A stretch of DNA of 64,000 nucleotides from Thermoflavimicrobium daqui (GCF_003313465.1 NZ_KZ845667.1:1-64000); one strand, 5' to 3'. Numbered from the stretch's first letter, positions 16,481-25,063 are shown. Translations and numbers: made by a program. The notes: generated from the letters alone by a model not told the origin.

Positions 16481-17272
16481 ATGGCCCAAGCTAGTAACTA
16501 CCTTGTGGCATTGGATGATGGTCATGGGCTAACCGATGCACAAGGAAATTTTAGTCCTACTCCTGGGAAGAGAACACCAAATATCCCAGGAGTAGGGGTG
16601 ATCTATGAGAATGAATTTAATCGGAAAGTGGTTCAATATTTAGATGAAGCGTTAAAACGATGTGGATTTAAAACCATTCTGACAGCTCCAGGGGATTATG
16701 ATCATTCATTAGCTTCTCGCTGCAAACGGGCGAATGATGCCAATGCTGATATTTTTATCTCTTGCCATTATAACCATTCTGGTCAATCGCATCCAGGAAA
16801 TCCTGGTGCACAAGGTGTGGAAACCTACTATTATCCTGAAACGAGAAGTAAAAGATTAGCTGAAAGTGTTCATAAGTATGTTAGAACAGGAACTGACCAA
16901 GTTGATCGTGGGGTTAAAGAATGGGGAGAGCTTTATGTACTCAGAAATACACGTATGCCTGCTTGCCTAATTGAGTTTGGATTTATGGATGATGAGAAGT
17001 GGAATTATCGCGAAGCTAAGTTAATGAAAAATGAAGCCTTTCAAAGAGAGTCAGCTGAACAAACAGCGATGGGGGTTTGTGATTATTTTGGAGTAAAATA
17101 TATCCCACCAAATAATGAACCACCCAAGGTATATACCTATCAAATTTTAAAAAAAGAGGGCTCCAACTATAAGGAAGTTGTATGGACAGCATATCGTTCT
17201 ATTCAAATGCAAACCATTGAAAAACTATTAGACGCTGGAGAAGGAGAGATCCTTATCAAAAAAGTTAAATAA
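16481..17272 (+). CDS. N-acetylmuramoyl-L-alanine amidase (Amidase_3)
   Basis: The catalytic domain has the zinc ligands in order: LDDGHG, YENEFNRKV (glutamate) and SCHYN, plus a C-terminal catalytic glutamate in LIEFGFM. It cleaves the MurNAc-L-Ala bond of peptidoglycan. A short C-terminal tail after about residue 205 may bind wall. No signal peptide is visible, as in phage- or sporulation-type amidases, so export or lysis may depend on a holin or mother-cell lysis. I choose ATG 16481 because GAGGTGAT at 16469-16476 precedes it by four bases; the upstream GTG and ATG lie inside this site. Confidence 0.88.
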   Translation: MAQASNYLVALDDGHGLTDAQGNFSPTPGKRTPNIPGVGVIYENEFNRKVVQYLDEALKRCGFKTILTAPGDYDHSLASRCKRANDANADIFISCHYNHSGQSHPGNPGAQGVETYYYPETRSKRLAESVHKYVRTGTDQVDRGVKEWGELYVLRNTRMPACLIEFGFMDDEKWNYREAKLMKNEAFQRESAEQTAMGVCDYFGVKYIPPNNEPPKVYTYQILKKEGSNYKEVVWTAYRSIQMQTIEKLLDAGEGEILIKKVK

Positions 17273-17320
17273 TCAAAAAGAAGCTACTAACCAAGCTAGT
17301 TAGTAGCTTCTTTTTGATTA
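17270..17320. terminator. Bidirectional terminator between amidase and small membrane protein genes
   Basis: A long, almost perfect inverted repeat begins with TAATCAAAAAGAAGCTACTAA at 17270 and ends with its complement at 17320. Both flanks provide T runs for the convergent genes. Confidence 0.85.
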
Positions 17321-17322
17321 TT

Positions 17323-17538
17323 TTAGCTAGAATATATAAAAAGAGCAAAAATAAATAAAACAATACCTGTACCAAATAACATCATGCCTAACTTAGCTTT
17401 TTTCTCTTTTTCTAGCTGAGAGCGTTTGTCTTCAATGATTTTGTCCTCATGGTTGCCATCCCTATTGCCTAATTCCACTTTTCCCATGACTAAACATGCG
17501 ATACTAATACATAAAATAACGGTGGCCCATATTTTCAT
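17323..17538 (-). CDS. Small two-helix membrane protein (possibly DUF5316-like)
   Basis: The 71-residue product has an N-terminal hydrophobic segment (MKIWATVILCISIACLVMG), a charged middle rich in Glu and Lys, and a second hydrophobic segment near the C-terminus (GMMLFGTGIVLFIFALFIY). It is preceded by GGAAGTGATC. Small two-helix proteins of this kind are common in Bacillales; DUF5316 is my best guess. It shares a terminator with the convergent amidase gene and lies divergent from the second amidase. No function can be inferred. Confidence 0.65.
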   Translation of the reverse strand: MKIWATVILCISIACLVMGKVELGNRDGNHEDKIIEDKRSQLEKEKKAKLGMMLFGTGIVLFIFALFIYSS

Positions 17539-17632
17539 TGGATCACTTCCATTTCTTTTTAGTGAATACTGCTTGCATCCCCAGAATATGTGTAAAATGA
17601 AAGTGAATAGTAAGCATAGAAGAGGTGGATTT

Positions 17633-18427
17633 ATGGGATGGCAGTATGGAATTATATTTGATACAGCTGAAGAGTTTATCGGCTATATTCGTGATAAACA
17701 ACTGGCAAAACATCCTGAAGTACATGTGCATGGTACATGGCAGCCAGACTTTGCAGACTTTACTGGAACGAATCATTTGGAACTACAAGATGCAATGAAA
17801 AAATTTCATACCATCGATAGAGGATGGGATGATATTGCCCAACATATCACTATTTTTCCCGATGGGAAGATTGTAACAGGACGCGATATCAACAATCCTC
17901 CTGCAAGTGCGGTAGGTTATAACGATCCAGATGATGATCATGTACACCCTTTTATGTTTGAAATGGTTGGGAATTTTGACATTGGGCATGATAAATTAGA
18001 TGGTGTACAGCTAGATACGGCGCTAAGAATTTGTCGCTTTTTCCATATTAAACAAGGAGCTGTGATTAAATTTCATAATGAAATGACAGACAAAAAAACG
18101 TGTCCAGGTTCAGGTGTAGACAAAGCATGGTTTGTTGATCTGGTTTATCAGGGATGGTCACCTGAGTCATATTTGCTCTATACTGTAGAAGAGATTTATG
18201 ACAAAGATTCTTCATTTCATCGTTTTTTATATCTAAAACAGCCGATGTTCTATGGTGAAGATGTAAAAGTGTTGCAAAGCCGGTTGTTAATACCTGTCGA
18301 TGGGATTTTTGGAATTCAGACTGCACGAGCTTTGCTCTGTTGGAAAAAATCCCATCAATGGAATGGTACCGAACCCAAGGAAATCGTTACACAAAAAGTA
18401 TGGCATGCTATATGTGGTAATTTATAG
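17633..18427 (+). CDS. N-acetylmuramoyl-L-alanine amidase (Amidase_2/PGRP) with peptidoglycan-binding domain
   Basis: The protein has a T7-lysozyme/PGRP-type domain with the probable zinc histidine in IAQHITIFPDGKIVTGR, the segment VHPFMFEMVGNFD, and KFHNEMTDKKTCPGSGVDK carrying the second histidine and the conserved cysteine. A C-terminal PG-binding repeat follows: YGEDVKVLQSRLLIPVDGIFG. I start at ATG 17633 behind AGAGGTGGA; an upstream extension would run into the divergent gene's promoter. No signal peptide is seen. It is the second peptidoglycan amidase within 2 kb, possibly a spore or phage-derived wall lysin. Confidence 0.85.
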   Translation: MGWQYGIIFDTAEEFIGYIRDKQLAKHPEVHVHGTWQPDFADFTGTNHLELQDAMKKFHTIDRGWDDIAQHITIFPDGKIVTGRDINNPPASAVGYNDPDDDHVHPFMFEMVGNFDIGHDKLDGVQLDTALRICRFFHIKQGAVIKFHNEMTDKKTCPGSGVDKAWFVDLVYQGWSPESYLLYTVEEIYDKDSSFHRFLYLKQPMFYGEDVKVLQSRLLIPVDGIFGIQTARALLCWKKSHQWNGTEPKEIVTQKVWHAICGNL

Positions 18428-18840
18428 TATAAATAGTATGTTATCTGTTGCTTTGCATAACTAGATTAAAGCCTTGATATTCCAATACTCAAAGTCATTG
18501 GACGAAAGTGAGTAAGGAAGCGATAAATAGGTAGATCATATTGCAACACGTTGAGCGCTGGTTAATACAACATCCTCTATAAACATCAATGATGATAAAT
18601 GGTAATCAAATCATGCTTTCTTGGTTTTTTTATAATAAGGAAAAATCTAGCGACTTACAATACATTAGCAAAAAATTGATTTTTCATATTCATTTATCTC
18701 TTAACTATTGGATAATATGGGAACGTATATTCTCGTAATAAAATATTACTCTTAATTATACAAAAAAGAAGGGTCTTTTATGCAACCGAAATTAGTAGAA
18801 AAAGAAGATGTAATATCGAATAATCGATAGGATGCAGTTG
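18428..18840. other. Intergenic stretch without a clear gene
   Basis: About 410 bases. The only coding hint is a 16-codon frame at 18780-18830 (MQPKLVEKEDVISNNR) after GAAGGGTC, too short to call. No recognisable RNA or repeat is seen. Confidence 0.4.
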
Positions 18841-18872
18841 AAAAAACCCCTACACTATGAGGGTGTTTTTAT
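18841..18872 (-). terminator. Terminator of the radical SAM gene
   Basis: Read on the minus strand, ACACCCTCATAGTGTAGGGG is an imperfect hairpin followed by TTTTTT, 25 bases past the stop codon of the gene. Confidence 0.65.
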
Positions 18873-18894
18873 ATCAAAATATAATAAAGAGGAA

Positions 18895-19713
18895 TTAAGG
18901 CATAAAGCCATCTTTACTAATGAAAATACTTTCTTTTGCAAAAGCTTTGGTAAATTCATCCACAACCTTTAAATAAGTGGAGGAATCATACCACTGAGTC
19001 AGATTGTGTTTCTCAAATATTCTTTTAATCCCGAGCTGCTTGGTTCGCTTTCCACCTGCTCCATCTCCCATAAAAAAGTCATCAATGCAAACACGATTAA
19101 CCATCTGTTTTAGGCGATAGGGAAACTCTTTGGAAAAGGGTAAAACAGGGGAAACAGTAGCTTGGATGGGTAGATTTGATTTTGCTAGTTTTTCTAGAGC
19201 TTTGAGACGTGCTGGAATAGGTGGAGCAATCGGTGAAAAGACTTTTCGAATGGGTTCTAAATCAGTTTCGATCGTGATGCTAATTCGTATACGATCCTTC
19301 ATTTGTAAAAAAAGGTCAATATCTCTAGTTACTAGTGGACTTCTTGTTTGGATAAACAGGAAATCAGGTTTTTCTTCTACCATTACTTGTAGCAGGGTGC
19401 GTGTAATTTTTTCGGAATATTCGATAGGTTGATAGGGATCTGTACTTGAAGACATAAAAATGGTTGTATTTCCCTTGCGTTTGGCACGTAGCATCTCTTT
19501 TCTAAAATCGAGTGCTAGTTTTTGTTTGACATCTACCCATTTTCCCCAATCACTTTTTCTAAAAAGGGCGACAGGCATTCTACGAACATAACAATAAGAA
19601 CAGGCAAATGTACAGCCTACATAAGGATTGAGTGTATAGCTGTATCCTTGTAAAAAGCCAGTTGCTGGGTTTAGTAACTTTTTGGGATTAGTATATTTGA
19701 TTTCAATTCCCAT
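18895..19713 (-). CDS. Spl-type radical SAM protein (Rv2578c-like)
   Basis: The radical SAM cluster motif CTFACSYC lies near residue 34 after NPYVGC. Other family segments are MSSSTDPYQPIE and TRSPLVTRD. The 272-residue length fits the spore-photoproduct-lyase-related family COG1533, which is widespread but without an assigned reaction. Spore photoproduct lyase itself is longer and has a different C-terminal cysteine, so I do not call it SplB. It is monocistronic with AGGAGG before ATG and its own terminator. Confidence 0.85.
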   Translation of the reverse strand: MGIEIKYTNPKKLLNPATGFLQGYSYTLNPYVGCTFACSYCYVRRMPVALFRKSDWGKWVDVKQKLALDFRKEMLRAKRKGNTTIFMSSSTDPYQPIEYSEKITRTLLQVMVEEKPDFLFIQTRSPLVTRDIDLFLQMKDRIRISITIETDLEPIRKVFSPIAPPIPARLKALEKLAKSNLPIQATVSPVLPFSKEFPYRLKQMVNRVCIDDFFMGDGAGGKRTKQLGIKRIFEKHNLTQWYDSSTYLKVVDEFTKAFAKESIFISKDGFMP

Positions 19714-19825
19714 ATTGTCCTCCTATAAAAAAGCGTGCTGTATAATTTTATTCAAAACATAGACTTTAAGGGAATCATTTTTTAGGATCAACTCAATGAA
19801 AAGTCAACATTAATACTTAAATATG

Positions 19826-19859
19826 AAATCACACTCCTCTCGAGTGAGGAGTGTGATTT
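19826..19859. terminator. Strong hairpin between the radical SAM gene and the repeat remnant
   Basis: AAATCACACTCCT at 19826-19838 pairs perfectly with its complement at 19847-19859. It lies just beyond the stop of the remnant at 19869 on the minus strand, as a terminator for that former gene would. Confidence 0.7.
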
Positions 19860-19868
19860 GTTTTATGG

Positions 19869-20120
19869 TCAACTACTCACCATAGAAATGGTAAGCTTGT
19901 ATCTGTCCAGCAGTACAAACATCATGGAGACTCCTGCCTTGAATTGACGATACATCGTGGGCAGGCTGACAGCTACCCGTACTATATCAGTCATGCTGAT
20001 GTAGTCCCTGTATTTAGAGTTAGGAGTGCCTTTAATACAAAAAGTACCCAACCGTTTTCTCAAAAAATATGATATCACTTTGAAAGGAGGCACGACAGGA
20101 AAAGTTGTTGTTCTAAGCAT
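19869..20120 (-). pseudogene. Degenerate repeat, copy 2, with an open C-terminal-like frame
   Basis: An 83-codon frame reads through KYRDYISMTDIVRVAVSLPT and ends FVLLDRYKLTISMVSS, followed directly by a terminator hairpin. Its 3' half is about 130 bases similar to 12262-12420. I do not recognise the protein family; DYISMTDI loosely recalls the start of KilA-N domains, but that is weak. The frame has no good ribosome binding site and is probably the 3' end of a lost gene or mobile element. It lies between the trhO stop and the radical SAM gene. Confidence 0.5.
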
Positions 20121-20146
20121 CCCCTATAGGGAATGACCGCAGATTT

Positions 20147-21049
20147 TCATGAAACTGTGCCCACTTTAGCTTCTTCACACTCTTTTGAGCAGAAGCCATG
20201 GTATTTTTCCTCGCACTCTTTACAACAAATGTGTTGTCGATGACACAAATCATAAGCACAGTTGATATAGCGATCATCTGGTTTACCACAATGGTAACAT
20301 TTACCTACAACTACTTCTTCTACTTGATTAATTGGAACCGAAATTCTTTCATCAAAAACATACATTTTTCCATCAAAAAGTTCGCCTCGCACTTCAGGAT
20401 CTTTTCCATAGGTTGCGATCCCACCTTCAAGCTGCCCTACATCTTGAAATCCTTCCTTAAGCATAAAAGCGGTTAATTTTTCACAACGAATTCCACCAGT
20501 GCAGTAGGTGATGATTTTACGATCTTTAAACTGGCTTAAATTTTTACGAATCCACTCAGGAAATTCGCGGAAAGACTTAACATCAGGGCGAATGGCATTG
20601 CGGAAATGACCGATATCATATTCATAGTCATTTCGCCCGTCAACTACGATTACATCCTCACGTTGTAAAAGTTCATAGAACTCTTTTGGAGATATATATT
20701 TTCCTGTTTCTTCATGTGGAGCGAGCTGATATTCGTCAACCCGGAAGGTAACAATTTCTTTTTTGGGACGGACAAATAACTTTTTAAAGGCATGTTTATG
20801 ATATTCGTCCACTTTAAAGACCATGTCATAAAATAAGGGATGTTGCTGCATATATTCCATATACCTATTGGTTTGTTCAATCGTCCCTGAAAGAGTTCCA
20901 TTGATACCTTCTTCAGCGACTAAAATTCGCCCTTTTACGCCAAGTTTCTCACAAAAAGCACGATGTTCATCGGCAAAAGCTTCAGGATCTGCTATATGAA
21001 CAAATTTATAGTATAAGAGAATACGATACTCATTATTGGTAGTTTTCAT
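20147..21049 (-). CDS. trhO: tRNA uridine(34) hydroxylase, rhodanese-like (TrhO)
   Basis: The 300-residue protein has an N-terminal ferredoxin-like region with VAEEGINGTLSG, a rhodanese domain with VVDGRNDYEYDIGHF and the active-site loop CTGGIRCEKL (catalytic Cys near 183), and a C-terminal cysteine-rich zinc-type segment (CYHCGK, CCKECEEKYHGFC). These are diagnostic of the YceA/TrhO family, which hydroxylates U34 of tRNAs on the way to 5-methoxyuridine. Length matches. It is transcribed alone on the minus strand from an ATG behind a GTGAGGATG site. Confidence 0.92.
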   Translation of the reverse strand: MKTTNNEYRILLYYKFVHIADPEAFADEHRAFCEKLGVKGRILVAEEGINGTLSGTIEQTNRYMEYMQQHPLFYDMVFKVDEYHKHAFKKLFVRPKKEIVTFRVDEYQLAPHEETGKYISPKEFYELLQREDVIVVDGRNDYEYDIGHFRNAIRPDVKSFREFPEWIRKNLSQFKDRKIITYCTGGIRCEKLTAFMLKEGFQDVGQLEGGIATYGKDPEVRGELFDGKMYVFDERISVPINQVEEVVVGKCYHCGKPDDRYINCAYDLCHRQHICCKECEEKYHGFCSKECEEAKVGTVS

Positions 21050-21253
21050 TCATCCTCACATCCTATATAACAAAATTCTATTTTATACCTAAGCATGTTG
21101 CAATGTCTAATTCAAAAACGGTACTCTTCTTAAAAATATAGAGTAATTTTTAGATTGACTTATGGGAGAGTGTCCAAAAATGATTAGCACCTAATTTATA
21201 CACAAATTCTAGTATACATCAAATCGATATATAACTCCAAGAAGATTAAGGAT

Positions 21254-21280
21254 AGAAAAAAGGTAAGAATCGGCTTACCT
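21254..21280 (-). terminator. Terminator overlapping the stop of the monooxygenase gene
   Basis: On the minus strand AGGTAAG, a 6-base loop and CTTACCT are followed by TTTTTTC. The stop codon 21275-21277 lies within the first arm. Confidence 0.75.
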
Positions 21281-22324
21281 CTGGGATTTCAAGAATTGTA
21301 GTAGATATTCAGCATCTTTTCCTACACCATAAATTAAAGCTGAAGATCGTCTGTATTGCCAAGAGAGACCTAGAAAATAAAATCCTTCTACGGGTGTTTT
21401 TCCACGATGATGAATAGGATGACCCTTTGAATCAAAAAGTTCAGGAATTTGGATCCAATCGTAATCAGAATGAAATCCTGTTGCCCAAATGAGATTATTC
21501 ACCTCGCAAGATTGCTTATCTTGAAAATGAACCAAACGATTCTCAAGTCGTATGGCACGAGGGTAACATTTTATCTTTCCTTGCTTTATCAATGGTTTTG
21601 CTTCTGTACCAATGATAGGATCATTTTGTTTTAAATATTTTCCTAATTTGGAATCAATGGTGACTTCAGAGAGTCCAAGTAGATCCATCCACCAAAAACA
21701 GCTTTTTCCAAGTATTTTCTGTGGAACCATCCGAAGCGATTTTCCAATGGATAAAGACACGGGGTGTGTCTGAGATAACTCAGTAGCAATTTGTAACCCA
21801 GAGTTTCCCGCACCGACTACTAAAACGGGTCCTTCTTTTAATTGATTAGGATGGGTATATTGTGCTGAGTGAATTTGTAAGACTTCATCGGATAGATTCC
21901 CTGACAAAGAAGGTATATAGGGTTTTTGAAAAGGTCCTGTAGCTATAATCACATTTTGGGCTATATAGTTTCCTTTACTTGTTTGAATAAAAAAATCGTC
22001 TTTTATTTTTTCCAAGGAGATAGCCTGTGTATTTAATTGAATAGGTAATTGATAGTGATCTGCATAGCCTTCTAGATAATCTGCAATTTCATCTTTGCAT
22101 GGATAACCATGTTGGTCCCCTCTTAATGGTAAACCAGGTAAAGAGCTATAGGCACGTGGAGTAAAGAGGGTCAAGGAGTTATAACGGTATCGCCATGAAT
22201 CGCCAATTTCTTTTCCAGCGTCGATCAAAAGAAAAGAGTCGGGTCGTTGCTTTAAATAATAGCCCATTGCTAACCCAGCTTGTCCCGCACCAATTACTAA
22301 TGTATGTATCTCATGTGATATCAT
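21275..22324 (-). CDS. FAD-dependent monooxygenase/oxidoreductase (CzcO-like)
   Basis: An FAD-binding Rossmann motif VIGAGQAGLAMGYYL (near residue 11) and an NAD(P)-binding motif VVGAGNSGLQIA (near residue 170) flank a GDSWRYRY segment, with the C-terminal ATGFHSDYDWI. This two-dinucleotide-fold arrangement is that of flavin monooxygenases of the COG2072/CzcO group. The substrate is unknown. At 349 residues it is compact. Upstream at 22400 is a 13-base sequence identical to part of the CadC-type operator of the neighbouring regulator, so metal-linked control is possible. Confidence 0.85.
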   Translation of the reverse strand: MISHEIHTLVIGAGQAGLAMGYYLKQRPDSFLLIDAGKEIGDSWRYRYNSLTLFTPRAYSSLPGLPLRGDQHGYPCKDEIADYLEGYADHYQLPIQLNTQAISLEKIKDDFFIQTSKGNYIAQNVIIATGPFQKPYIPSLSGNLSDEVLQIHSAQYTHPNQLKEGPVLVVGAGNSGLQIATELSQTHPVSLSIGKSLRMVPQKILGKSCFWWMDLLGLSEVTIDSKLGKYLKQNDPIIGTEAKPLIKQGKIKCYPRAIRLENRLVHFQDKQSCEVNNLIWATGFHSDYDWIQIPELFDSKGHPIHHRGKTPVEGFYFLGLSWQYRRSSALIYGVGKDAEYLLQFLKSQR

Positions 22325-22399
22325 GTTGGTTGTCTCCCTATAACATTAAAATATTAAAATGATTATTTGAATATATTGTAAACTTTTTTATTATTATAG

Positions 22400-22412
22400 T
22401 CAAATGAATATT
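22400..22412. promoter_or_regulatory. Possible second CadC-type operator
   Basis: TCAAATGAATATT is identical to bases 23854-23866 upstream of the ArsR/CadC-type gene, including one arm of that palindrome. It sits 76 bases upstream of the monooxygenase start. Without the second perfect arm the assignment is weak. Confidence 0.3.
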
Positions 22413-22473
22413 ATAATGAAATGATGCTTCTTTCCATTTTTAGAATCATATATGGATTTGCAAAAATGGAGAT

Positions 22474-22497
22474 AAAAAACACCTGAAAACAGGTGTT
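22474..22497 (-). terminator. Terminator of the PCYCGC lipoprotein gene
   Basis: AACACCTG at 22478-22485 and CAGGTGTT at 22490-22497 form an 8-bp stem with a 4-base loop; the minus-strand continuation is a run of T. It overlaps the stop codon. Confidence 0.8.
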
Positions 22498-23029
22498 ATG
22501 AAGTAGGCATCGGGGTTGGAGTTGGTGGAGCATACCCCTTATTATATTTTTGGTCGATGATTTTACGTATTTCTAGCTTTGATTTTCCTTCACTTTTCAT
22601 CATAGCGGATTCTAAAGCAATATCCATACAAGTACCACACATGGTTCCATGCGAATCCCAGACGACTTTTCCATGTTTGAATTCATGGATAAAGCAGTCC
22701 AGATTACTCTTATGGTTTGCACTTTTTCCACATCCACAGTAGCAAGGCATTTCATCAAGGATGTCAGCATGTTTCGCTGCAACTTTGTAGACATCTGTAA
22801 CCCTTGGATCGAAATTCTTTAGAAAGTTAGGCATTTCATCAATATTCGCTGTGGTTTCTCGCAGATCTCCTGACATCGGGTTCGTCTCAGGTCCAGTATG
22901 TTTTTGTTCTTTCTGTATGTCAGTATGTTTCGCTGTTTCGTTTTGCGAACTACAGCCGATTAGCCCAGAAAAGATGAGGATAGCCATAGCTATTAACAGC
23001 CCACTTTTATGTTTCCACCATTGATTCAT
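22496..23029 (-). CDS. PCYCGC-motif lipoprotein
   Basis: A signal peptide ends at LIGC (lipobox cysteine near 26). The core contains the diagnostic PCYCGCG near residue 95, with further cysteines in LDCFIHEF and GTMCGTCMDIA, so it probably binds a metal or forms disulfides on the outer membrane face. The family (PF13798) is found in Bacillales and has no assigned function. The ATG at 23029 overlaps the stop of the decayed cadA frame (CAATGAATC), which indicates it was once the third, translationally coupled gene of a cadC-cadA operon. The tail is a Pro/Thr-rich stretch. Confidence 0.88.
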   Translation of the reverse strand: MNQWWKHKSGLLIAMAILIFSGLIGCSSQNETAKHTDIQKEQKHTGPETNPMSGDLRETTANIDEMPNFLKNFDPRVTDVYKVAAKHADILDEMPCYCGCGKSANHKSNLDCFIHEFKHGKVVWDSHGTMCGTCMDIALESAMMKSEGKSKLEIRKIIDQKYNKGYAPPTPTPMPTS

Positions 23030-23390
23030 TGATAGGGCTCCCTTCTATATTGAGTATTCATGAGTCTCATGCTGTTTAAGATGACAAGTAGTGGTAGTTC
23101 TTGATCAATAATAACTAACTTGTTTCAAACCTAGAATCGTCTTCTTACTAGTAGAACGAGACATCAGTAATCGTGATGAGCTCAATCATTTCTTGACTTG
23201 TACCTACAAAAACGAGTTTATAACTAACCACTTGATATTGTTGTATATGATGACTAAATAGGTCAAGCGAAACATGTAAATCTTCGAATAATTTTCGATT
23301 TCCAGCATAGTAGGTTGTGTTTTAGATGACTGTTTGAGCGCATTGGATAGCTCTTTGTGATTGAGAACATGAAACTTTTGTTTTCTTGAT
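23026..23390 (-). pseudogene. Remnant of a CadA-type P1B ATPase gene
   Basis: Between the metal sensor gene and the lipoprotein gene, the minus strand still encodes TYYAGNRKLFEDLHVSLD and LVFVGTSQEMIELITITDV, which correspond to the nucleotide-binding domain of Cd/Zn/Co ATPases (typically YYIGxxKLF and VIAVADxVR). A second frame ends LPLLVILNSMRLMNTQ, matching the C-terminal helix (VTLNSLRLLR) of such ATPases. The rest is missing or frameshifted, with stops between the blocks. The frame of the C-terminal block closes with TGA at 23026-23028, overlapping the next gene's ATG. The function is lost. Confidence 0.72.
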
Positions 23391-23395
23391 CATTG

Positions 23396-23794
23396 TCATT
23401 TTTTAATGATCTCATTTTCTTTTTCATGGAAGTGAATCGTGGCGATTCGGACTATTTGTTTTACATGATCATCATCTAAGGAATAAAATACGAGTTTACC
23501 TTCTTTACGACTTTTTGCTAAACCCAGATTTTTTAATAAACGAAGATGGTGAGAGGCAGTTGCGATAGTAGAGCCGAGGATATGAGCGATGTCACAAACA
23601 CATAGCTCTTTTTCTAAGGTAAGTGCATATACAATTTTAAGGCGTGTTTCATCACCAAGTGCCTTAAACATGACGCTAAGACCCGTTATTTCTGGAACCT
23701 GTTGACGTAGCTGCTGTACTTTTTCCTCGTCATAACAAAAAATTTCACATACATCCGTTTGTTGATTAAAAGTTGAATTTGTAGACATTTTCAC
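23396..23794 (-). CDS. cadC: ArsR-family metal sensor, CadC-type
   Basis: The winged-helix protein (132 residues) has both metal-binding signatures of CadC: N-terminal cysteines in DVCEIFCYD (near 16 and 20) and ELCVCDIA on helix alpha-3, followed by the recognition helix region TIATASHHLRLLKNLG. CadC represses efflux genes and releases DNA on binding Cd, Pb or Zn. A palindromic operator lies upstream. Its usual target, cadA, survives only as a fragment downstream, so the regulator is an orphan controlling itself and the PCYCGC gene, unless an intact ATPase exists elsewhere. Confidence 0.88.
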   Translation of the reverse strand: MKMSTNSTFNQQTDVCEIFCYDEEKVQQLRQQVPEITGLSVMFKALGDETRLKIVYALTLEKELCVCDIAHILGSTIATASHHLRLLKNLGLAKSRKEGKLVFYSLDDDHVKQIVRIATIHFHEKENEIIKK

Positions 23795-23845
23795 TCTCCG
23801 CTCAAATAAAGATTTGATTAAAAGATAACATACTTATCACAATGA

Positions 23846-23868
23846 TTCAATATTCAAATGAATATTTT
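23846..23868 (-). promoter_or_regulatory. CadC-type operator
   Basis: TATTCA at 23851-23856 and TGAATA at 23859-23864 form an inverted repeat with a 2-base centre, within an AT-rich context resembling the CadC/SmtB operators (CAAATAAATATTTG type). It lies about 57-70 bases upstream of the regulator's start. Confidence 0.6.
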
Positions 23869-23881
23869 ACTATTGATAGTA

Positions 23882-23917
23882 GAAAAGCCAACTCTCGATT
23901 CGAAAGAATTGGCTTTG
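23882..23917. terminator. Hairpin upstream of cadC
   Basis: AAAGCCAA at 23884-23891 and TTGGCTTT at 23910-23917 form the outer stem of an imperfect hairpin. It sits between the proline dehydrogenase gene's 3' side and the cadC promoter, so it could insulate the two. Confidence 0.45.
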
Positions 23918-24093
23918 CGAAAAATAATAATGAAAAGAAATAGAGTATGATTATATAAATTTTAAATTAGCTGATGTTCTAACTTTTGTTTGTATGATAC
24001 AACAAATATTTAGTAGAAGAAAACAGATTAAGGATAAGTGCAGTTGATACTTAGTAAGAGAATCAAAAAATCCTGTTTTTTTACACTCTATAG

Positions 24094-25020
24094 TTACTTT
24101 TTAAACATCGATTTTAATACGAAACCAACATTTGCAGGACGCTCTGCTAGGCGACGCATAAAGTATCCGTACCAGTCATTACCATAGGGAATATATACAC
24201 GCATCGTATATCCTTCTTTTGCCAGCTCATGTTGCATTTGTACACGAATTCCATACAACATTTGAAATTCGAACTGAGTACGTGGAATTTGATGTTCTTG
24301 GACAAACTTTTTCACATGTTCGATAACCTTTTCATCATGGGTAGCAATGGCTGAATAATTTCCATATAGGAGATGTTTTTCAATAATCTTAATAAAATTA
24401 TGATCCACATCTTCTTTATTAGGAAAAGCGACTTCAGGAGATTCTTTGTAAGCTCCTTTTACTAGGCGTAGATTGGGTTTAAATTGATTTAGGTCCTCAA
24501 TATCTTCTTCTACTTTATAAAGATAAGCTTGAACAACTAAACCGATGGTTTCCCCATATTCACGGCGTAATTCTTTAAAAATATCCATGGTTACTTCATT
24601 ATGAGCGTAATCTTCCATGTCAATTCGTACAAAGTTACCATATTCCTTAGCACGATTAAGAATTTGCCGCATGTTCTCCATACATAGATCCTTAGAAATG
24701 TCCAGTCCAAGTTGGGTTAGTTTCAATGAGAGATTGGAGTTTACTCCTGATTGATGAATCGCATCTAAGGTGCGAATACAATAATCAGCGGACTCTTTGG
24801 CTTCTGCTTCATTAAATACAAATTCCCCTAGATGGTCAAGAGTAGCTACAATACCATTCTTATTTAGATTGTGAACAACCTTAATGGCTTCATCGATGGT
24901 TTCACCAGCAACAAAACGACTAGCTCCAAAACGCAACCCCCATTTTTTGGCAGCTTGGTTGGCTAAGCGATTTTTTGACAAAAACAATAGTGTATTACGC
25001 ATTAATTGTTCCATGACCAT
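24094..25020 (-). CDS. putB: Proline dehydrogenase
   Basis: The 308-residue protein is a stand-alone PRODH barrel: VATLDHLGEFV near residue 59, NLSLKLTQLGLD, FVRIDMEDYAH, RLVKGAYKE, ATHDEKVIEHV, FQMLYGIR, and the C-terminal RVYIPYGNDWYGYFMRRLAERP that binds FAD and proline. It oxidises proline to pyrroline-5-carboxylate at the membrane. The start may be 25020 or the ATG six bases further in (MEQLMRN), which has better spacing from GGAAGGGTGA. A sigma-54 promoter lies directly upstream and a divergent sigma-54 activator gene faces it. Confidence 0.92.
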   Translation of the reverse strand: MVMEQLMRNTLLFLSKNRLANQAAKKWGLRFGASRFVAGETIDEAIKVVHNLNKNGIVATLDHLGEFVFNEAEAKESADYCIRTLDAIHQSGVNSNLSLKLTQLGLDISKDLCMENMRQILNRAKEYGNFVRIDMEDYAHNEVTMDIFKELRREYGETIGLVVQAYLYKVEEDIEDLNQFKPNLRLVKGAYKESPEVAFPNKEDVDHNFIKIIEKHLLYGNYSAIATHDEKVIEHVKKFVQEHQIPRTQFEFQMLYGIRVQMQHELAKEGYTMRVYIPYGNDWYGYFMRRLAERPANVGFVLKSMFKK

Positions 25021-25063
25021 TCACCCTTCCATTTATAAAGAAATTTTATTTACTCAAGTAAAT

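Noticed and set aside
18780-18830. 16-codon frame MQPKLVEKEDVISNNR
   Set aside because: Too short and unsupported to be called a gene, although a weak GAAGGG site precedes it.
19981-20005. KilA-N domain in the remnant at 19869-20120
   Set aside because: Only the short DYISMTDI resembles the domain start; the rest does not fit.
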